A stretch of 64,000 nucleotides of DNA, taken from the NCBI GenBank assembly GCA_001599815.1, contig BCIA01000008.1, forward strand, positions 372,001 to 436,000, in the 5' to 3' direction. Both the position numbers and the translations under genes were made by a program. The notes under the pieces are model-generated. The model searched no databases. It saw only the letters and a program-made list of their open reading frames with translations, and was not told the origin of the DNA. Shown here piece by piece: positions 24,276-35,448 of the stretch; positions within the stretch are counted from its first letter, which is position 1, and every line of letters begins with the position of its first letter. Source of the stretch: Furcasterigmium furcatum (Eukaryota; Ascomycota; Sordariomycetes; Glomerellales; Plectosphaerellaceae).

Positions 24276-25394
24276 CTAGTTTGAGGCATCTCCGGCGCCT
24301 GCTACCGAGGCTGCCAAGAAGCGAATAGCGCTCCTCAAAGACTCCACAGCAGTTATGCCGTCTGCGTCCGGGCCCTCTACATTGACATTACCAGCCCTCG
24401 CGTCCCATCCGTGCTCCGCATTCTCGGGGAAATCTGTGACCACGGATACCCCAGATGACCGGAGCTTCTGGGCAGCAAAATCGCTGCACGCAACAGGCAC
24501 CGCCGAGTCATTGGCGCCATGGAGGAGCATGGCACGTGGGAAACCCCGGAAATCACCGAATGACAAAGGAAACAGACGAGCGTGCTCCTTCGGGATGGCT
24601 TCGGGGCCATCCTTCGCGATCGCCAGGGCCAGGCCGTCAACGCCCGTCAGGTATTCGGGGAAGAGGGCGTCGATATGGAGCGCGGAGACCAATGCAAATC
24701 TCCGGTCGGTGGCCGGGTTGGAGATGGGATAAGCAGAGATGACCTGCCTGGTGTTGTCCCGCGTCGCCTTGGGAAATTCTCGTAGTATCGGGCCAGTCTC
24801 GACTGCCGGCCGGCCGAAAATGTTCGATCCCGGGGTGGTATATCGCGAGTTCGCAGGGTCGAGCATCCCGTAAATCATCAGCAGGGCTGCCGGCTTCCTG
24901 GATGCCGTTGTCGTGGTGGCCAGGGCGAGGTACGCTCCCGCGCTGGATCCGGCGAGCAGGATCGGACCAAGCGAGCGGCCTAGGAGAGACGATAGCGACT
25001 CGCAAACCCAGCCATAGGCATCCGCTGCGTCCTCCACGGCGCTGTGAGCCGTGGTTTCGGGGAGCAGTCGGTATTCCGGAGACACGAAGATCCATCCTCG
25101 GGACGCGCAGGCGTGCACGAGCCAGTACGGCATGAACGAGAACCGGTCCCCTACAATCTTCAGGTTCAATGGCGTCAGTCCCATACTCAGCAACAGCGAT
25201 AATTCATGAAGGGAGGGCGTGGCCTAACTCACCAGGAATCCTCCATGGTAATGAATCAGCACAGGAGCTGGAGCATCACTGGGCTTCTCCGGATAAAAGA
25301 CCTCAGCTTTGATGTCTCCATTGAGCGTGGACTTGAAGGCGACCGTCTTGCTCAGGTATCCGGCGAATCCGGCGGTTGCGAGTGCCGAGCTCAT
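24276..25394 (-). CDS. Alpha/beta hydrolase, HSL/Abhydrolase_3 type
   Basis: Cytosolic serine esterase or lipase-like hydrolase. Two exons are joined by an intron at a GTGAGT donor after HYHGGFL and a CTGAAG acceptor, giving HGGFLIVGDR, the usual oxyanion region. The nucleophile lies in GSSAGAYLA, the acid is likely Asp in HGANDSAVP, and the His is in AEHGWD near the C-terminus. No signal peptide is present. The ATG ends at 25394 and the stop complements 24276-24278. About 340 residues. It could hydrolyse a ring-opened product or a conjugate, but no substrate can be read. Confidence 0.87.
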
Positions 25395-25683
25395 TGTGTG
25401 AAGATGATGAGGAGATGTCGATGGTGCTTCAGAGCAGACAGGGTTGCAATCGCAGTCCCAAGTTCAGTCGGTAGAGAGCCTGAGGGGAAGCTAGCTGCCG
25501 GCAGAAGAAGGGGAAGATGTGATCTTCACAAATGACGGAGACCGCCAGGCGCTTAGCTTGCCTGAGAATGGCGCGACCGCTCCCGAAAGGCCGACCCCAG
25601 ATGCTTGTCATCTCCGCAAAGGCGCTCGGAATGTTGCTGTTGATCAATTCCGTGCCCCAACAACATCGGGTGGAACCGAATAA

Positions 25684-27907
25684 TCACTCCCAGTTGGCAA
25701 ACGGCGCATCGAAAAGCCCGCTCCCCCTGACAGGAAAGTCAAATAGGCCGTTCATCTGGTCCCGGACCATCGTTACTCCCACAACATCGCCTGGCAGGTC
25801 CATGAAATTCTGCAACCCGGGGTCGAGCGGCAGATGCGGGAGCAGCTCGTCGAACAGCAGAGCGTCCGAAGAATGCACCAAGTCGTGCGCCACTTCTCTG
25901 CCGGCCGAGTCCTCCGCCGAGGCGCTGCTGAGCTGCGCGCGAAGCTTCCTGAGCCCCTGGAGCCGGTTCCAGAGGTTCATCAGCAGCGGCGACCGGCTGC
26001 TCAGGATCCTGATCAGATCGAGCGCGATGTCGAACTCGACCTTGACGTTTTCGCCAAACATGGAGCTCGCGTTCACGACCGCCAGCAGGAGATTTCCAAA
26101 CGCCGTCAGCAGGAGATGCTTGAAAAAGACCATATTCTGCTGGATGATCGTCGTCCGTTGGTTGAGCATGGAGAGCGTCTGAAGCGTGTCCTTGGCGATC
26201 CTGGTCGCTGCGTGCGCGTATCGCGGGTATTGGGCGATTCGCGAAGCTGTCTGCAACACGGGTCGGTAGATGAGATTGTGTAGGTGGCTCCTGCGAAGGA
26301 AGAGCACGGCCTGTATATGTCTGATCTCCTGGCCTTCTTGGGGTTGTTGAAGCTTCAGGTCATCAGGGAGGCGCTCATACCACTGAGTGATCTGGTAGTC
26401 GAGGAAGTCGAGCTCGTCAGCTCTTACTTCGACCTCTCTCTCGCCCTGGGCGTTCAGCGCCTCCCATGTCTTCCCTGCCAGCTTGGTCCAGTCAAGCAGG
26501 GCGGCCATTACTGGGTCATTATTGACCTGAAAGTCATGGTTAGAACGAATACAGGACCCGTGGCTCCCCCATGTGGTGTCGCGAAGGAAGGATTCTCACC
26601 ATGGCAAAAAGCGACGGGTCGATGTGGGAGTCTTGTATGGAGAATGGGACGCCCTGTCCGAGACTTGTCCTCCTCTCGAGCATGTACACACACCAGAAGG
26701 TGCGCAGCCCGACTTCTCGTTCCTGGTCGTTGGGAAGCGCGTCGACAACCGCCCGGCGGTGTAGGCCCATCTCGAGACAGAGCCTGGCCGCGAACCCGAT
26801 GATGCGGCCCGTGCGGACTTCCTCATCAAGGTGATAGTAGTACAGGGCCTGGAGTGCGCGTCAGCCTCGTACTTCCTTTGTAGTGTCAGGCCAGCAGCTA
26901 AACAAGGTCTACTTGCCATGAGGACCAGGAGTTGGATATTGTTGATGGTGTTGGAATTCCAGAGGAGGCCCTCGATGGACTCGGACGTGCTCTGCAACAG
27001 CCGCTGGGCCTGATCACAGCGTCCGGCGCTTTTGGAGGTCCGCCCAACGGCCAAGATGAGCTTGAGCTTGTTTGTTTCGTCGGTGAATAGGCTCTCGACC
27101 AGGGCTCCCGGATTCCTCATCCCGTGAATGCGCGCGTTGTCCATGGCATCGAACACTTTGCTGGCAGTCTGCAGCATCTGGTCTTTGCTGACGACAGGAT
27201 ACAATGAGCCGGTTCCCTGGAACCACTGCTCAATGTCGTGGACGGCATCTTCTCGGTTGACGTCCCACAGCGGATCCATGGTCAACAGCTTCATGAACGG
27301 GCCGTATTGTGCCAGCCGCGAAGATATGTCCGGGGCGCCTTCGGCGTGGGAGTTGGACTTGTCGAGGATGGCCACGGGTATTCCCATGGCTCTGAGATTG
27401 CCACTGACCATGTTCAGAGTGAATTCCGAGCTGGATGGGCCGCAGAACTCAGAGGAATTGAAGCCCGCTTCGGCCGTCGTCTTGGTGGTTTGAAGGCTGG
27501 AGGCCGGACTGGCGAGCTGGTCCTGCGGTGTATCACTGACACATTGCATAGAAACACCATCTGCGGCAGGCGAGGTGCCCAACACCGCCCTTTGGCTGCC
27601 TCTCTCCCGTCGGGAACCTAGCGATGATGTCGTTGATGATGGATTCCCTGGTGGAAGACGGTGCTGAGGGGGGTAGTCGCAAGAAGTAGAATATCGAACG
27701 CATTTGCCGCAGGGGTCTGCGCCGTCGCATTTGACCTTTCTCCGCTTGCATTCATTGCTGCAACCTCGTCAGCGGCCGACGGATGCGCGCGAGAGGGATC
27801 TTGATCGGCGCCATTGTCGCGGACGCGACGCATTCAAATGGAACATGAACTCACCATGCTCGGTCCACGTAGGGCGTCCTCTTGAGGGGTCTTCGACGTC
27901 GATTCAT
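25684..27907 (-). CDS. Zn2Cys6 transcription factor with fungal-specific domain
   Basis: Nuclear regulator. The short first exon, starting at the ATG ending at 27907 (MNRRRRPLKRTPYVD), joins across an intron near 27755-27854 to rebuild the binuclear cluster: CNECKRRKVKC then CGKC and a final Cys. Spacing is C-x2-C-x6-C-x6-C-x2-C-x6-C. The fungal-specific regulatory domain is covered by GRIIGFAARLCLEMGLHRR and by the GLRTFWCVYMLERR stretch, the usual core of the family. Two further introns interrupt it. The C-terminus ends in FANWE. It lies between the alpha/beta hydrolase and cytochrome b5, so it is a second candidate regulator of the oxidative genes. Confidence 0.9.
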
Positions 27908-28673
27908 GGAGGGCCCGCGCGAAGCCTCACCGGTGTTCATTCCTGGTCAGTAAGGGAGCGAAGCAGACTGAGAATCGTTCCGACTTGGCAGGTATGTGTC
28001 GTGGTTGTCGTTTGGGCACTCCACGCAACCAACCCCGGCCCGAGGACAGGAAGGAATTGGCCGGCCGGAGTGGAGGTTACCCGGTTGGCTGGGAGTCCGT
28101 ATGGGGGCGACTCATCCTCCAAGTAATGCGGGGGAGGCAGCTTGCAGTCTCCCCAATTAACAGTCCAATATCCATGTCATGATTACGAAGGAAAGGAAGC
28201 ACCCCAACGCCCAGCACGGCGACAGAATGGTCCCCCCCCACAAGTTGACCCAGGCAGATGGAGGCAGCTGAAGAACTGCGGGGGATGACGGGGCTCCTGA
28301 CTTGACGACGAACGTTGTTCCCCATGCGTGGACTGCTACTAAGATGGCGCCGGATCAGTCGGAGACCATGGGACAGGAACGGACACGGAAAGGGCACGGA
28401 AGTGACAGGGAGGGGACGCGGAACGACACGGAAGCGACACGGAAGCGACACGCTGCCAGCTGAGCAAGTCGGCATGACAGGCTAAGACTGGCGAGGCGTC
28501 ACGTCAGGGACAGACTCTCTCTGGCTTCATCCCAGTTGCAGACTCGACTCGAGACTTTCAGTATTAGTGCCGAAGCGAAAACTACACGTGAATTGCCCTG
28601 CTACTTTCTCAAGACAACATATCCTTCGCCACTTTTGTCTACCTACCCGGTACAGCCGTGCACCACGACGTCT
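27908..28673. promoter_or_regulatory. Zn2Cys6 regulator promoter with degenerate short repeats
   Basis: The 766 bp lie upstream of the regulator and downstream of cytochrome b5, with no supported gene. Between about 28371 and 28453 imperfect copies of a gacacggaag-like unit recur (for example cggaagcgacacggaagcga). No other element was recognised. Confidence 0.5.
28371..28453. repeat. Degenerate tandem GACACGGAA-like repeat
   Basis: About seven imperfect 9-11 bp units containing acgga or acggaag follow one another; the last two copies of cggaagcgaca are exact. Located in the gap between the Zn2Cys6 regulator and cytochrome b5. Confidence 0.6.
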
Positions 28674-29204
28674 CTAGAGAATGTTGAAGTATCGTGAAGA
28701 TATCAGACCGCAGAAGAACACAACGAGACCGACACGCCAAGCACCCAACCACCCCGTCGCACTGCTGCCTCCCTTGGCCATTGTGCCCGAAGTCGACGCT
28801 GGTTGCTGGGGTAAAATGAAGTGTTATTAACGAGTTTCGGTCGGCAGGCTTCTGAACTTACAGATACTTCAGGGGCCAAGATGCCCACTTCCATTCGATC
28901 TAACATTTTCCTGGCCTGGTCGCTGTGGCCGGTATCCTCGAATGCTTCGGTAGCATCTTGCCCTCCTAAGCTCAATATTGATTCCGCGCCGCCACTACAG
29001 AGCCAGGACATCAGCGGGGTACTCTCAGGCGGCCTGCCGAGAGGTCTCGCGGTCTGTGCTGCCTATATGTACTTACGGATGTCTCTTCGCGAATTTCGTA
29101 CAGTCATATACCCTGCCACTGATGATGAGGTAGAGGTCTTCAGGTCTGTCGTGTTTCGCCACCTCTTTAGGCAGCAGGGTCGTTTGGGACTCCATCGCGT
29201 TCAT
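28674..29204 (-). CDS. Cytochrome b5, tail-anchored
   Basis: Small haem protein that passes the second electron to P450s or serves desaturases. Three exons (29204-29077, 28994-28862, 28805-28674) give 127 residues from MESQ or 130 from MNAMES, all phases matching. The haem domain runs LLPKEVAKH, LYLIISGRVYDCTKFAKRHPGG, then the second haem His in EDTGHSDQAR. A Ser/Gly linker leads to a C-terminal membrane helix (WRVGLVVFFCG) and a short SSRYFNIL tail, the classic endoplasmic-reticulum tail-anchor. Introns split both haem-binding halves, so single-frame reading hides the gene. It is divergent from the MFS gene at 29788. With the reductase at 14747 it completes a P450 redox set within one window. 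Confidence 0.9.
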
Positions 29205-29787
29205 GGAAGCTGCTGGCAAACTGGATGAGAGATTCGACTTTTGCACCGTATCTTTAACAACAGTCAGCGGAACGTAGACCCTTAATCCCATACGTCGGCA
29301 TGGATATTTCAATAAAGCTACTCTCCCTGTCCGTCCGTCCCTCTATCCCTCTGTCCCGTGCGCCCGGCCACTTCAGAGACGGAATGATGCCTGTTGGTGG
29401 TGCCTAGTAAGGTAACCGGAACCAACCTCGCAAGCCCAATGTGGGTGCTTCCGATTTCCAACTACCAGACATTCCAGTTCCGTTCGAAGGGAAGAGAGTA
29501 GCTGCCAGACGAGGCCCTCGGAATACTTGCTATTTGGTGTTTCCGTGTGCTCATCCCCCAGAACCGTTCCGACGGGCCCTAGGTCGCGGGGAAGGGTCAG
29601 CTGGAGCGCGTGCGGGGATGGATCCGGGGTATCGGTATCAGGGGCATGACTCTCGGAGTCTGGTTCACGCACGCACGCAGTGCCTTCCCCCTCGCAAATA
29701 TATTAAGACGGGTTATTTGTGTACCCAGCCAACGTCATTATCTTTTCATCTTTCCCATACGTCTTTCAACTTGTGTCACTCACACCC
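29205..29787. promoter_or_regulatory. Bidirectional promoter: cytochrome b5 / MFS
   Basis: The 583 bp lie between divergent ATGs. A pyrimidine-rich tract near 29321-29365 and an AT element (aaatatatt, near 29696-29704), about 85-90 bp before the MFS start, are visible. No gene was seen. Confidence 0.5.
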
Positions 29788-31639
29788 ATGACTTCCGCAA
29801 AGATGCATGCCGACGAGGAGAGAATCGCCAAGGTGGAGAGCCATGGGCTTGTTACCAGTCAGGTTCATGATGAACTTTCAGCAACGAAGTATGCAGCCTT
29901 TCACACATACTGATTATCAGTGCCTCTTTTGGCTGACACAATCTGCAGAGTGGGCGATTCGTCCTTTGAATTTGATCCCAAGGCTGAGGCCAGACTCCGG
30001 AGGAAAATCGACTGGATGATCGTACCGACCGTCTCACTCCTCTACCTCTTTTGCTTCATTGATAGGGCCAATATCGGTCAGTATGCAAAGTTGGACCTCG
30101 TCGACGAGCGGCATCCCTAACTGAACCATAGGCAACGCGCGCCTTGCTGGATTCGAACGCGACCTCGGCCTCACGGGCAATGACTACAACACCGTGTTGT
30201 CTGTGTTCTATATCAGCTATATCGTCTTTGAAATCCCGGCAAATATTCTCTGCAAATGGGTTGGCCCGGGATGGTTTCTTCCCGTAACGTCCATCGGGTT
30301 CGGACTCGCATCGATCTTCACCGCCTTTGTCACGAATCTGTCCGAGGCGTGTGCTGTCCGGTTCGTGCTCGGCATCTTCGAAGCCGGCATGCTTCCTGGC
30401 ATCGCATATTATATGTCAAGATGGTACCGGCGAGCCGAATTAACCTACAGGCTATCGCTATATATAGTCATGTCCCCGTTAGCAGGAGCATTCGGTGGCC
30501 TCCTCGCTTCAGGGATCCTGACCCTCGATAGGTTTGGAAGGTTCGAGAACTGGCAGATGATTTTCGGTATGCTCCTCTAGCTCGCTCTGCCCTTGTGAGT
30601 CCAGCTTCTGACATGGCCTCAAAGTTATCGAAGGCATTATCACCGTTGGGCTTTCGGTGGTGGCGTTGTGTGAGTTGTTCTACCGCCCCCCCCCTTGATA
30701 TCCTCACTTTATTCCTGGAGCATGCGAGGACTGACACGACCCCTGTAGTCATCCTGACAGACCGCCCTGAAACAGCCAGGTGGCTCACCGCCGAAGAGAA
30801 AGAGTTGGCCGCTGCTCGGATTAGGTCTGAAAGGCTTGCCGCCTCCGAGGTCCTCGACAAGATGGACAAGACCAAGCTCTGGAACGGGATCAGCTCACCC
30901 GTCACGATCTCCACGTCATTCGTTTTCCTCCTCGGCAACATCACCGGACTGGGCCTCGCTTTCTTTGCTCCGACGATCGTACGGACCATCTATCCCGACA
31001 GGACGGTAGTCCAGCAGCAGCTTTTCACGGTACCGCCATACATTGTGGCTGCCATCTGCACAGTTTTGATCTCCGCCCTCAGCTATCGTATGGACAAGCG
31101 CCAGATTTTCATGGCTCTCACTGGTCCGCCGATGATGGTCGGGTTCATCATGTATCTGGCCAGCACGAATCCACACGTGCGATATGCGGCATCATTCTTC
31201 GTGGCTACGACAGCGTTCGCGACGGGGCCTCTGACGAACGGCCAAGTCAGCGCAAATGTTATTGGCGATGCAGCCAGATCAAGCGCCATTGGTTTCAACG
31301 GTACGTCCCTCCCACCCCTAAACGCAGTCGTGTTCTCGGTTATCGCTGTCCATGATCCCGCTGACGACTTTCTGTGCAGTTATGCTCGGCAACCTGGGTG
31401 GTTTGATCGCGACTTGGTCGTATCTTCCATGGGACGCCCCTCACTTCCGGATCGGAAACGGGCTGAACCTTGCCACATCAAGCAGCATCCTCGTCGTCAG
31501 CCTGTTGACCATGGTGTGGATGCAGAGAGACAACAAGAAGCGCGACGAGAAGTCAGCCTTGGTCGAGACGGTAGAGATATCTCCTGCCGAGGTTGACAAG
31601 TTGGATTGGAGGCATCCGGATTTCCGCTGGGCTATCTAG
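29788..31639 (+). CDS. MFS permease, anion:cation symporter (Dal5/allantoate-permease-like)
   Basis: Plasma-membrane importer of an organic anion. The ATG at 29788 opens a hydrophilic N-terminus. After short introns the first helix reads WMIVPTVSLLYLFCFIDRANIG, whose FIDRANIG is the hallmark of this family. NARLAGFERDLGL, the YISYIVFEIPANI helix and RFVLGIFEAGMLPG follow in standard order. The second half contains TDRPETARWL, the loop normally found between halves, and GNLGGLIATW in a late helix. At least five introns. The gene ends with an acidic cytoplasmic tail. Relatives carry nicotinate, allantoate, vitamins or aromatic acids; an aromatic acid would fit the neighbours (inference). Confidence 0.9.
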
Positions 31640-31741
31640 TATCTACCTAGACGAGTGTAGCCACGCAATTGGTCCCACGAGCAAGATGCGCTTCTCGCAT
31701 CATGCCACTGACAGAGGCGAGAGGCGTATTACACCGATTTT

Positions 31742-33122
31742 CTACGACTTGAAAGCTCGTTGGATGGACTGCAGAGAGAAGAATTGCCTCAAGTCCCTGA
31801 TGAATAGCTCGGGGCATTCCAAAGACGAAAAGTGGCCGCCAACGTCGTATTCCCTCCAGAACTCGATATTTGCGGCTTGCTGCGCCCAGTCCTTGGGACA
31901 CTGAGGAGGTCAGTCAAAATTATCAGGTCGAACCACTGGCTCACTTACATGTAGTTGCTCCTTAACGTACATCGACACACCGGTCGGGCAGCCAACGTAC
32001 GTCTCGAAGGTCTTCTCGGCCTCACGCCGCTTCCCGAAGGCCTCCTGGTAGAATCGCAGTCCAGGCGTGGCGCCCTGGATCCAATGCATCATAACCAGGG
32101 TGATAATCGTGTCCGCGTCGAACGCCTGCTCGACGTGTCCCCAGTCGTGGAACTTCTCGACGAACCAGGCCAGCAGTCCGATGGGGGAGTCTCCCAGGGC
32201 GAAGCCGAGCGTTTGCGCCCTCGTCCGCTGCTGCTCCAGGTAGCCGCTCTGATCTGTCTCGAAGTTCTTGCGCACCCGCAGTGCCTCTTTCTCAAAATCC
32301 GTGTATAGCAGTCCAGACAGGCACCACCGGAGGTATGCCAACGGGGCCGTCGAGAGGGTCGGCGCCGGAACCGGGAACATGTTGAGATGCTGGGCCACGA
32401 CGGCGTCGGGATATTGGATCGCGATGGAGCGAGTGATGAATGAGCCGAAGTCGCCGCCCTGGGTGACGAAGCGCGGATAGCCCAGCACGTCGGTCATCAG
32501 GACCTTGAAGGCCCTGGCCGTGACCTCGGGCCCGGCGCCAGACCGGCTGGAGGCGGGAGAAAACCCGAACCCCGGGATAGAGGGGGCGACGACATGGAAG
32601 GATTGCTCGGCGGAGGTATTGGGCTCGCTCAGAGGCCCGACAACTTTGCTCGCCTCCACGAAAGACCCAGGCCAGCCGTGGGAGAAGAGTAGGGGTATTG
32701 CGTTGTGCCTGGAAGACTCGGCATGCGTGAAGTGTAGGACCAAATGGCCATAGCCCGGGACATTGATCTTGACGAGGAAGTGGTTGAATAAGTCGTTGAG
32801 GCGTTTCTGTGACGATTGTAAGCGTCATCGACTCGGGACACAATCGATGAGATCCAGCAGCCTCGTTAATACTACTTACTTCTTGCTTGGTAAAGTCGTA
32901 ATGATGGAGCCAGTGCGCTGCAAGAGCCTTGACTTTGGAAACTTTGGCCCCTTGCGACCAGTTGTTTTCGTCAAAGTCAGCTTGCTCCAAAGGGTAGCGA
33001 GCTTGGTCAAGCTTGTTCCTTGTCAAGTCGATGAGGTCGCCGTCGAACCGGACCTGGAAAGGCACCGGCTGGTTCAGCATCAAGCTGCTCTCTTCGGGGA
33101 GCCCAAGCATGCTGCCGTCCAT
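31742..33122 (-). CDS. Epoxide hydrolase, juvenile-hormone/microsomal type (EHN domain)
   Basis: Alpha/beta-hydrolase enzyme opening epoxides to diols. The EHN-type N-terminal region (PVPFQVRFDGDLIDLTRNKL and RYPLEQ...W) is followed by the oxyanion HGWPGS. The nucleophilic Asp is in QGGDFGSF, lid tyrosines lie in regions such as LRFYQEA, and the C-terminal catalytic His is in GGHFSSLE, supplied by a last exon after a GTAAGT intron near 31905-31951. The ATG ends at 33122 and the stop complements 31742-31744. About 415 residues, normal length. It would process arene or alkene epoxides made by the P450s. It is co-oriented with the Zn dehydrogenase, which could oxidise the resulting diol (inference). 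Confidence 0.92.
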
Positions 33123-33484
33123 TGTGGTGTTTTTCCTACTATGCCCGCGAGAATGAATGTCAGGGCAGCGTTGCTGAGCGCGTTGCGTTTTAATGGCAAG
33201 GGATGCCACGGCAACCGGCCCTCCTGACTCTTTTCGAGCTCACAGGGGATCGAAAAGGGATGGCAGGCAGGTCTTGACCTGGCGTTTGCGTTATGCTGAA
33301 TTCGGTCGAATCCACTTACACGGAACCAGTACCATGCGAGATCGGCAGCGCTTAGGGTTTCCAATCCCCTAAAACCAAACATGCACTGAGAAAGCAGGCA
33401 GAGATCAGTCCGACATGGAGTCCGGGGATGCGGAAGAGAGGGATGAGTAATTGCAAGTTACTATCGATGCCACTTCGTACACAT
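33123..33484. promoter_or_regulatory. Epoxide hydrolase promoter region
   Basis: The 362 bp between two minus-strand genes hold no supported gene or distinctive motif. Confidence 0.4.
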
Positions 33485-34674
33485 CTACTGCTCATCTACT
33501 ATCTGGACCTTACAGGCGAACCGCCCCTCAAGTTTGACTTGCCCGCCCCCGGAAACAAACTCCATCGCCTGAACCGCGTCCTCAAGCGCGAAAGTGTGCG
33601 TGATAGGGCCCTGCAGTTTCTCCGGGTCGATAAGACCTCCCTCCAGGGCCCTGATTGCAGCCGGCCAGGTGTCGTGGTACCTGTTGATGAAGCGGAGTTC
33701 GATCTCAGCCAGAGACAGGTGCATAAAGGGGACGTTGTTGATGTTGGGCTTGGACGACACGCCGACGACGTTGATGCGCCCTCCTCTTCGGACGGTGAAT
33801 GCTGCTGTGGCGATGGATGATTCCACCCCCGTGCACTCCAGGACGAGGTGTGGCATGTCGTATTCAGGGTCCTTGCCGTCCCCCTCGAACAGGGTCCTGA
33901 CATTGCGGCCCTTCTGCTGCGGAGATGCCGCAAGATCGACCTTATAAGTGATGCAATGCGGTAGAAACGACTTTGCAAACTGCAGGCGGCCTTGGTCGAC
34001 ATCAGATATAACGATGGGATGAGCGCCGGAGGCTCTCGCGACCGCCATGGTCAGGAGGCCGATCGGGCCAGCCCCAAACACTGCTACCGGCGTGCTCATG
34101 TGAATGGGAGTGGTCCTCAGTGCGTGCATCGCCACCGAAAGCGGCTCCAGAAGGGCTGCAGTGCCGAAGCTGATCTTCTCGGACACCTTGTGGAGGTATC
34201 GCGCCGGATGGACCTTGTATCTCTGGATCGTCCCGGCATGCGGGTAAACCCCCGAGAACACGACCTCCTGGCACAGGTTCGGGCGCCCGTCGGCACAAAG
34301 GAAGCAGACGCCGCAGGCGATACCCGGCTCGACTGCCACACGGTCGCCTTCGAGCAAGTCTGGTTAGCCGGAGTCCGAGATGCACGGGGCCTTGATCCTC
34401 CCTTACCGGGCTTGAGGCCGACGACACCTGGTCAGACGGCTTTAATGACCCCAGCACCCTCATGCCCCAAGATGCAGTCTCCCTCTACCTTAAGGTCTCC
34501 GATGGCTCCGTGACGCCAGAAATGAATGTCGCTGCCGCAAATTCCGGTTGCTTTGACCTGAACGAGGGCCTCACCGGGACCAGGCTCGAGAACAGGAGCA
34601 TCCTCCATGAAGATTCTGTGGTCGGCGGTCACCACCAGGGACGGATTCGCCAGGGCTTTCACGGTCGCGTCCAT
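33485..34674 (-). pseudogene. Zn-dependent medium-chain dehydrogenase (sorbitol/arabinitol type) with in-frame TGA
   Basis: NAD-dependent polyol or alcohol dehydrogenase. Exons 34674-34407 and 34347-33485 total 377 codons. Catalytic-zinc residues are present: Cys in GICGSD, His and Glu in GHEG. Four structural-zinc Cys lie in CGVCFLCADGRPNLC, and the Rossmann loop is GAGPIG. The intron 34348-34406 rejoins VGLKPG to DRVAVEPG exactly as in relatives. Codon 81, however, is TGA (complement of 34432-34434) between IKAV and PGVVGLKPG, in the middle of a conserved strand. Nothing spliceable removes it. Either the gene is inactivated by one nonsense change, the base is a sequencing error, or the stop is read through. 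The rest looks under full constraint, so any loss is recent. Confidence 0.8.
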
Positions 34675-35448
34675 ATTGATCCAGTTGGCAGAGTGCAGAG
34701 TGATGAGGGAAAGAGAGGTGATGTACCAGGTGAGGCCACGCAGTCTCCTAGGAATAGGATTCTAATACGGAGAGGACGTCTTGAGAGCACATGCCGACCA
34801 CGAGGGTCCTCATAGCATTCGTATGAGCAAGCAGATAACCTGCAGCATAGCATCGCCCTGTTCCAACCAAGTGCGCTTCGGTTTGCTGAAGGTCTCTTGA
34901 CGGCTTCGCAGGGCAACGTGACTGGTCCTGAATGGAGACCCAGAACGCGTATGGCAATTTTTCGACCACCAGCAGTAATCGGTTGCGCTAGGACTCATGG
35001 AAGCGGCTGGGTTATGCTGGGAGGAGGCGGCGTGGTCCTGACTCGTTATGGTGTCAAAAACACACAAGCGTAACCGCAAGCGACCACAGGCGGTGCTTCA
35101 GCTACCCATCTGAGCTTGGCAATACTCCTCGTGAGGGCGTCGGTAGTGCCAGACTAGCACTCGGAGGGAAGAGTAATGCGAGCCCCATGGAGACCCCGGA
35201 TCCAAACGCAGAAGACGAAGGGGGAGGGTTTCGTCAGAACACGCAGATTGTCCGCCACTGGGGGTAATTAATTCAGCATTCTTGGCTTTGGCATCGCGAC
35301 TACATAAGTTCTCGATGATCCCATCTATTCCATCTGCCCATCGCATCAATCAGCATTCCTCGTCACTGTACTACACCATCCAACCCTCAGTCACATTGAA
35401 CTTTCTCCATAGTCCGAGCCGGACACCACCAACCCCGTGCGTTCAAAC
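34675..35448. promoter_or_regulatory. Bidirectional promoter: Zn dehydrogenase / sugar-type MFS
   Basis: The 774 bp between divergent ATGs hold no supported gene. No clear TATA or repeated operator was found. Confidence 0.45.

Noticed and set aside
34432..34434. Programmed TGA readthrough in the Zn dehydrogenase
   Set aside because: It lies early in the fold, not before a C-terminal targeting tail, and lacks the TGA-CTA context; nonsense mutation or error is simpler.
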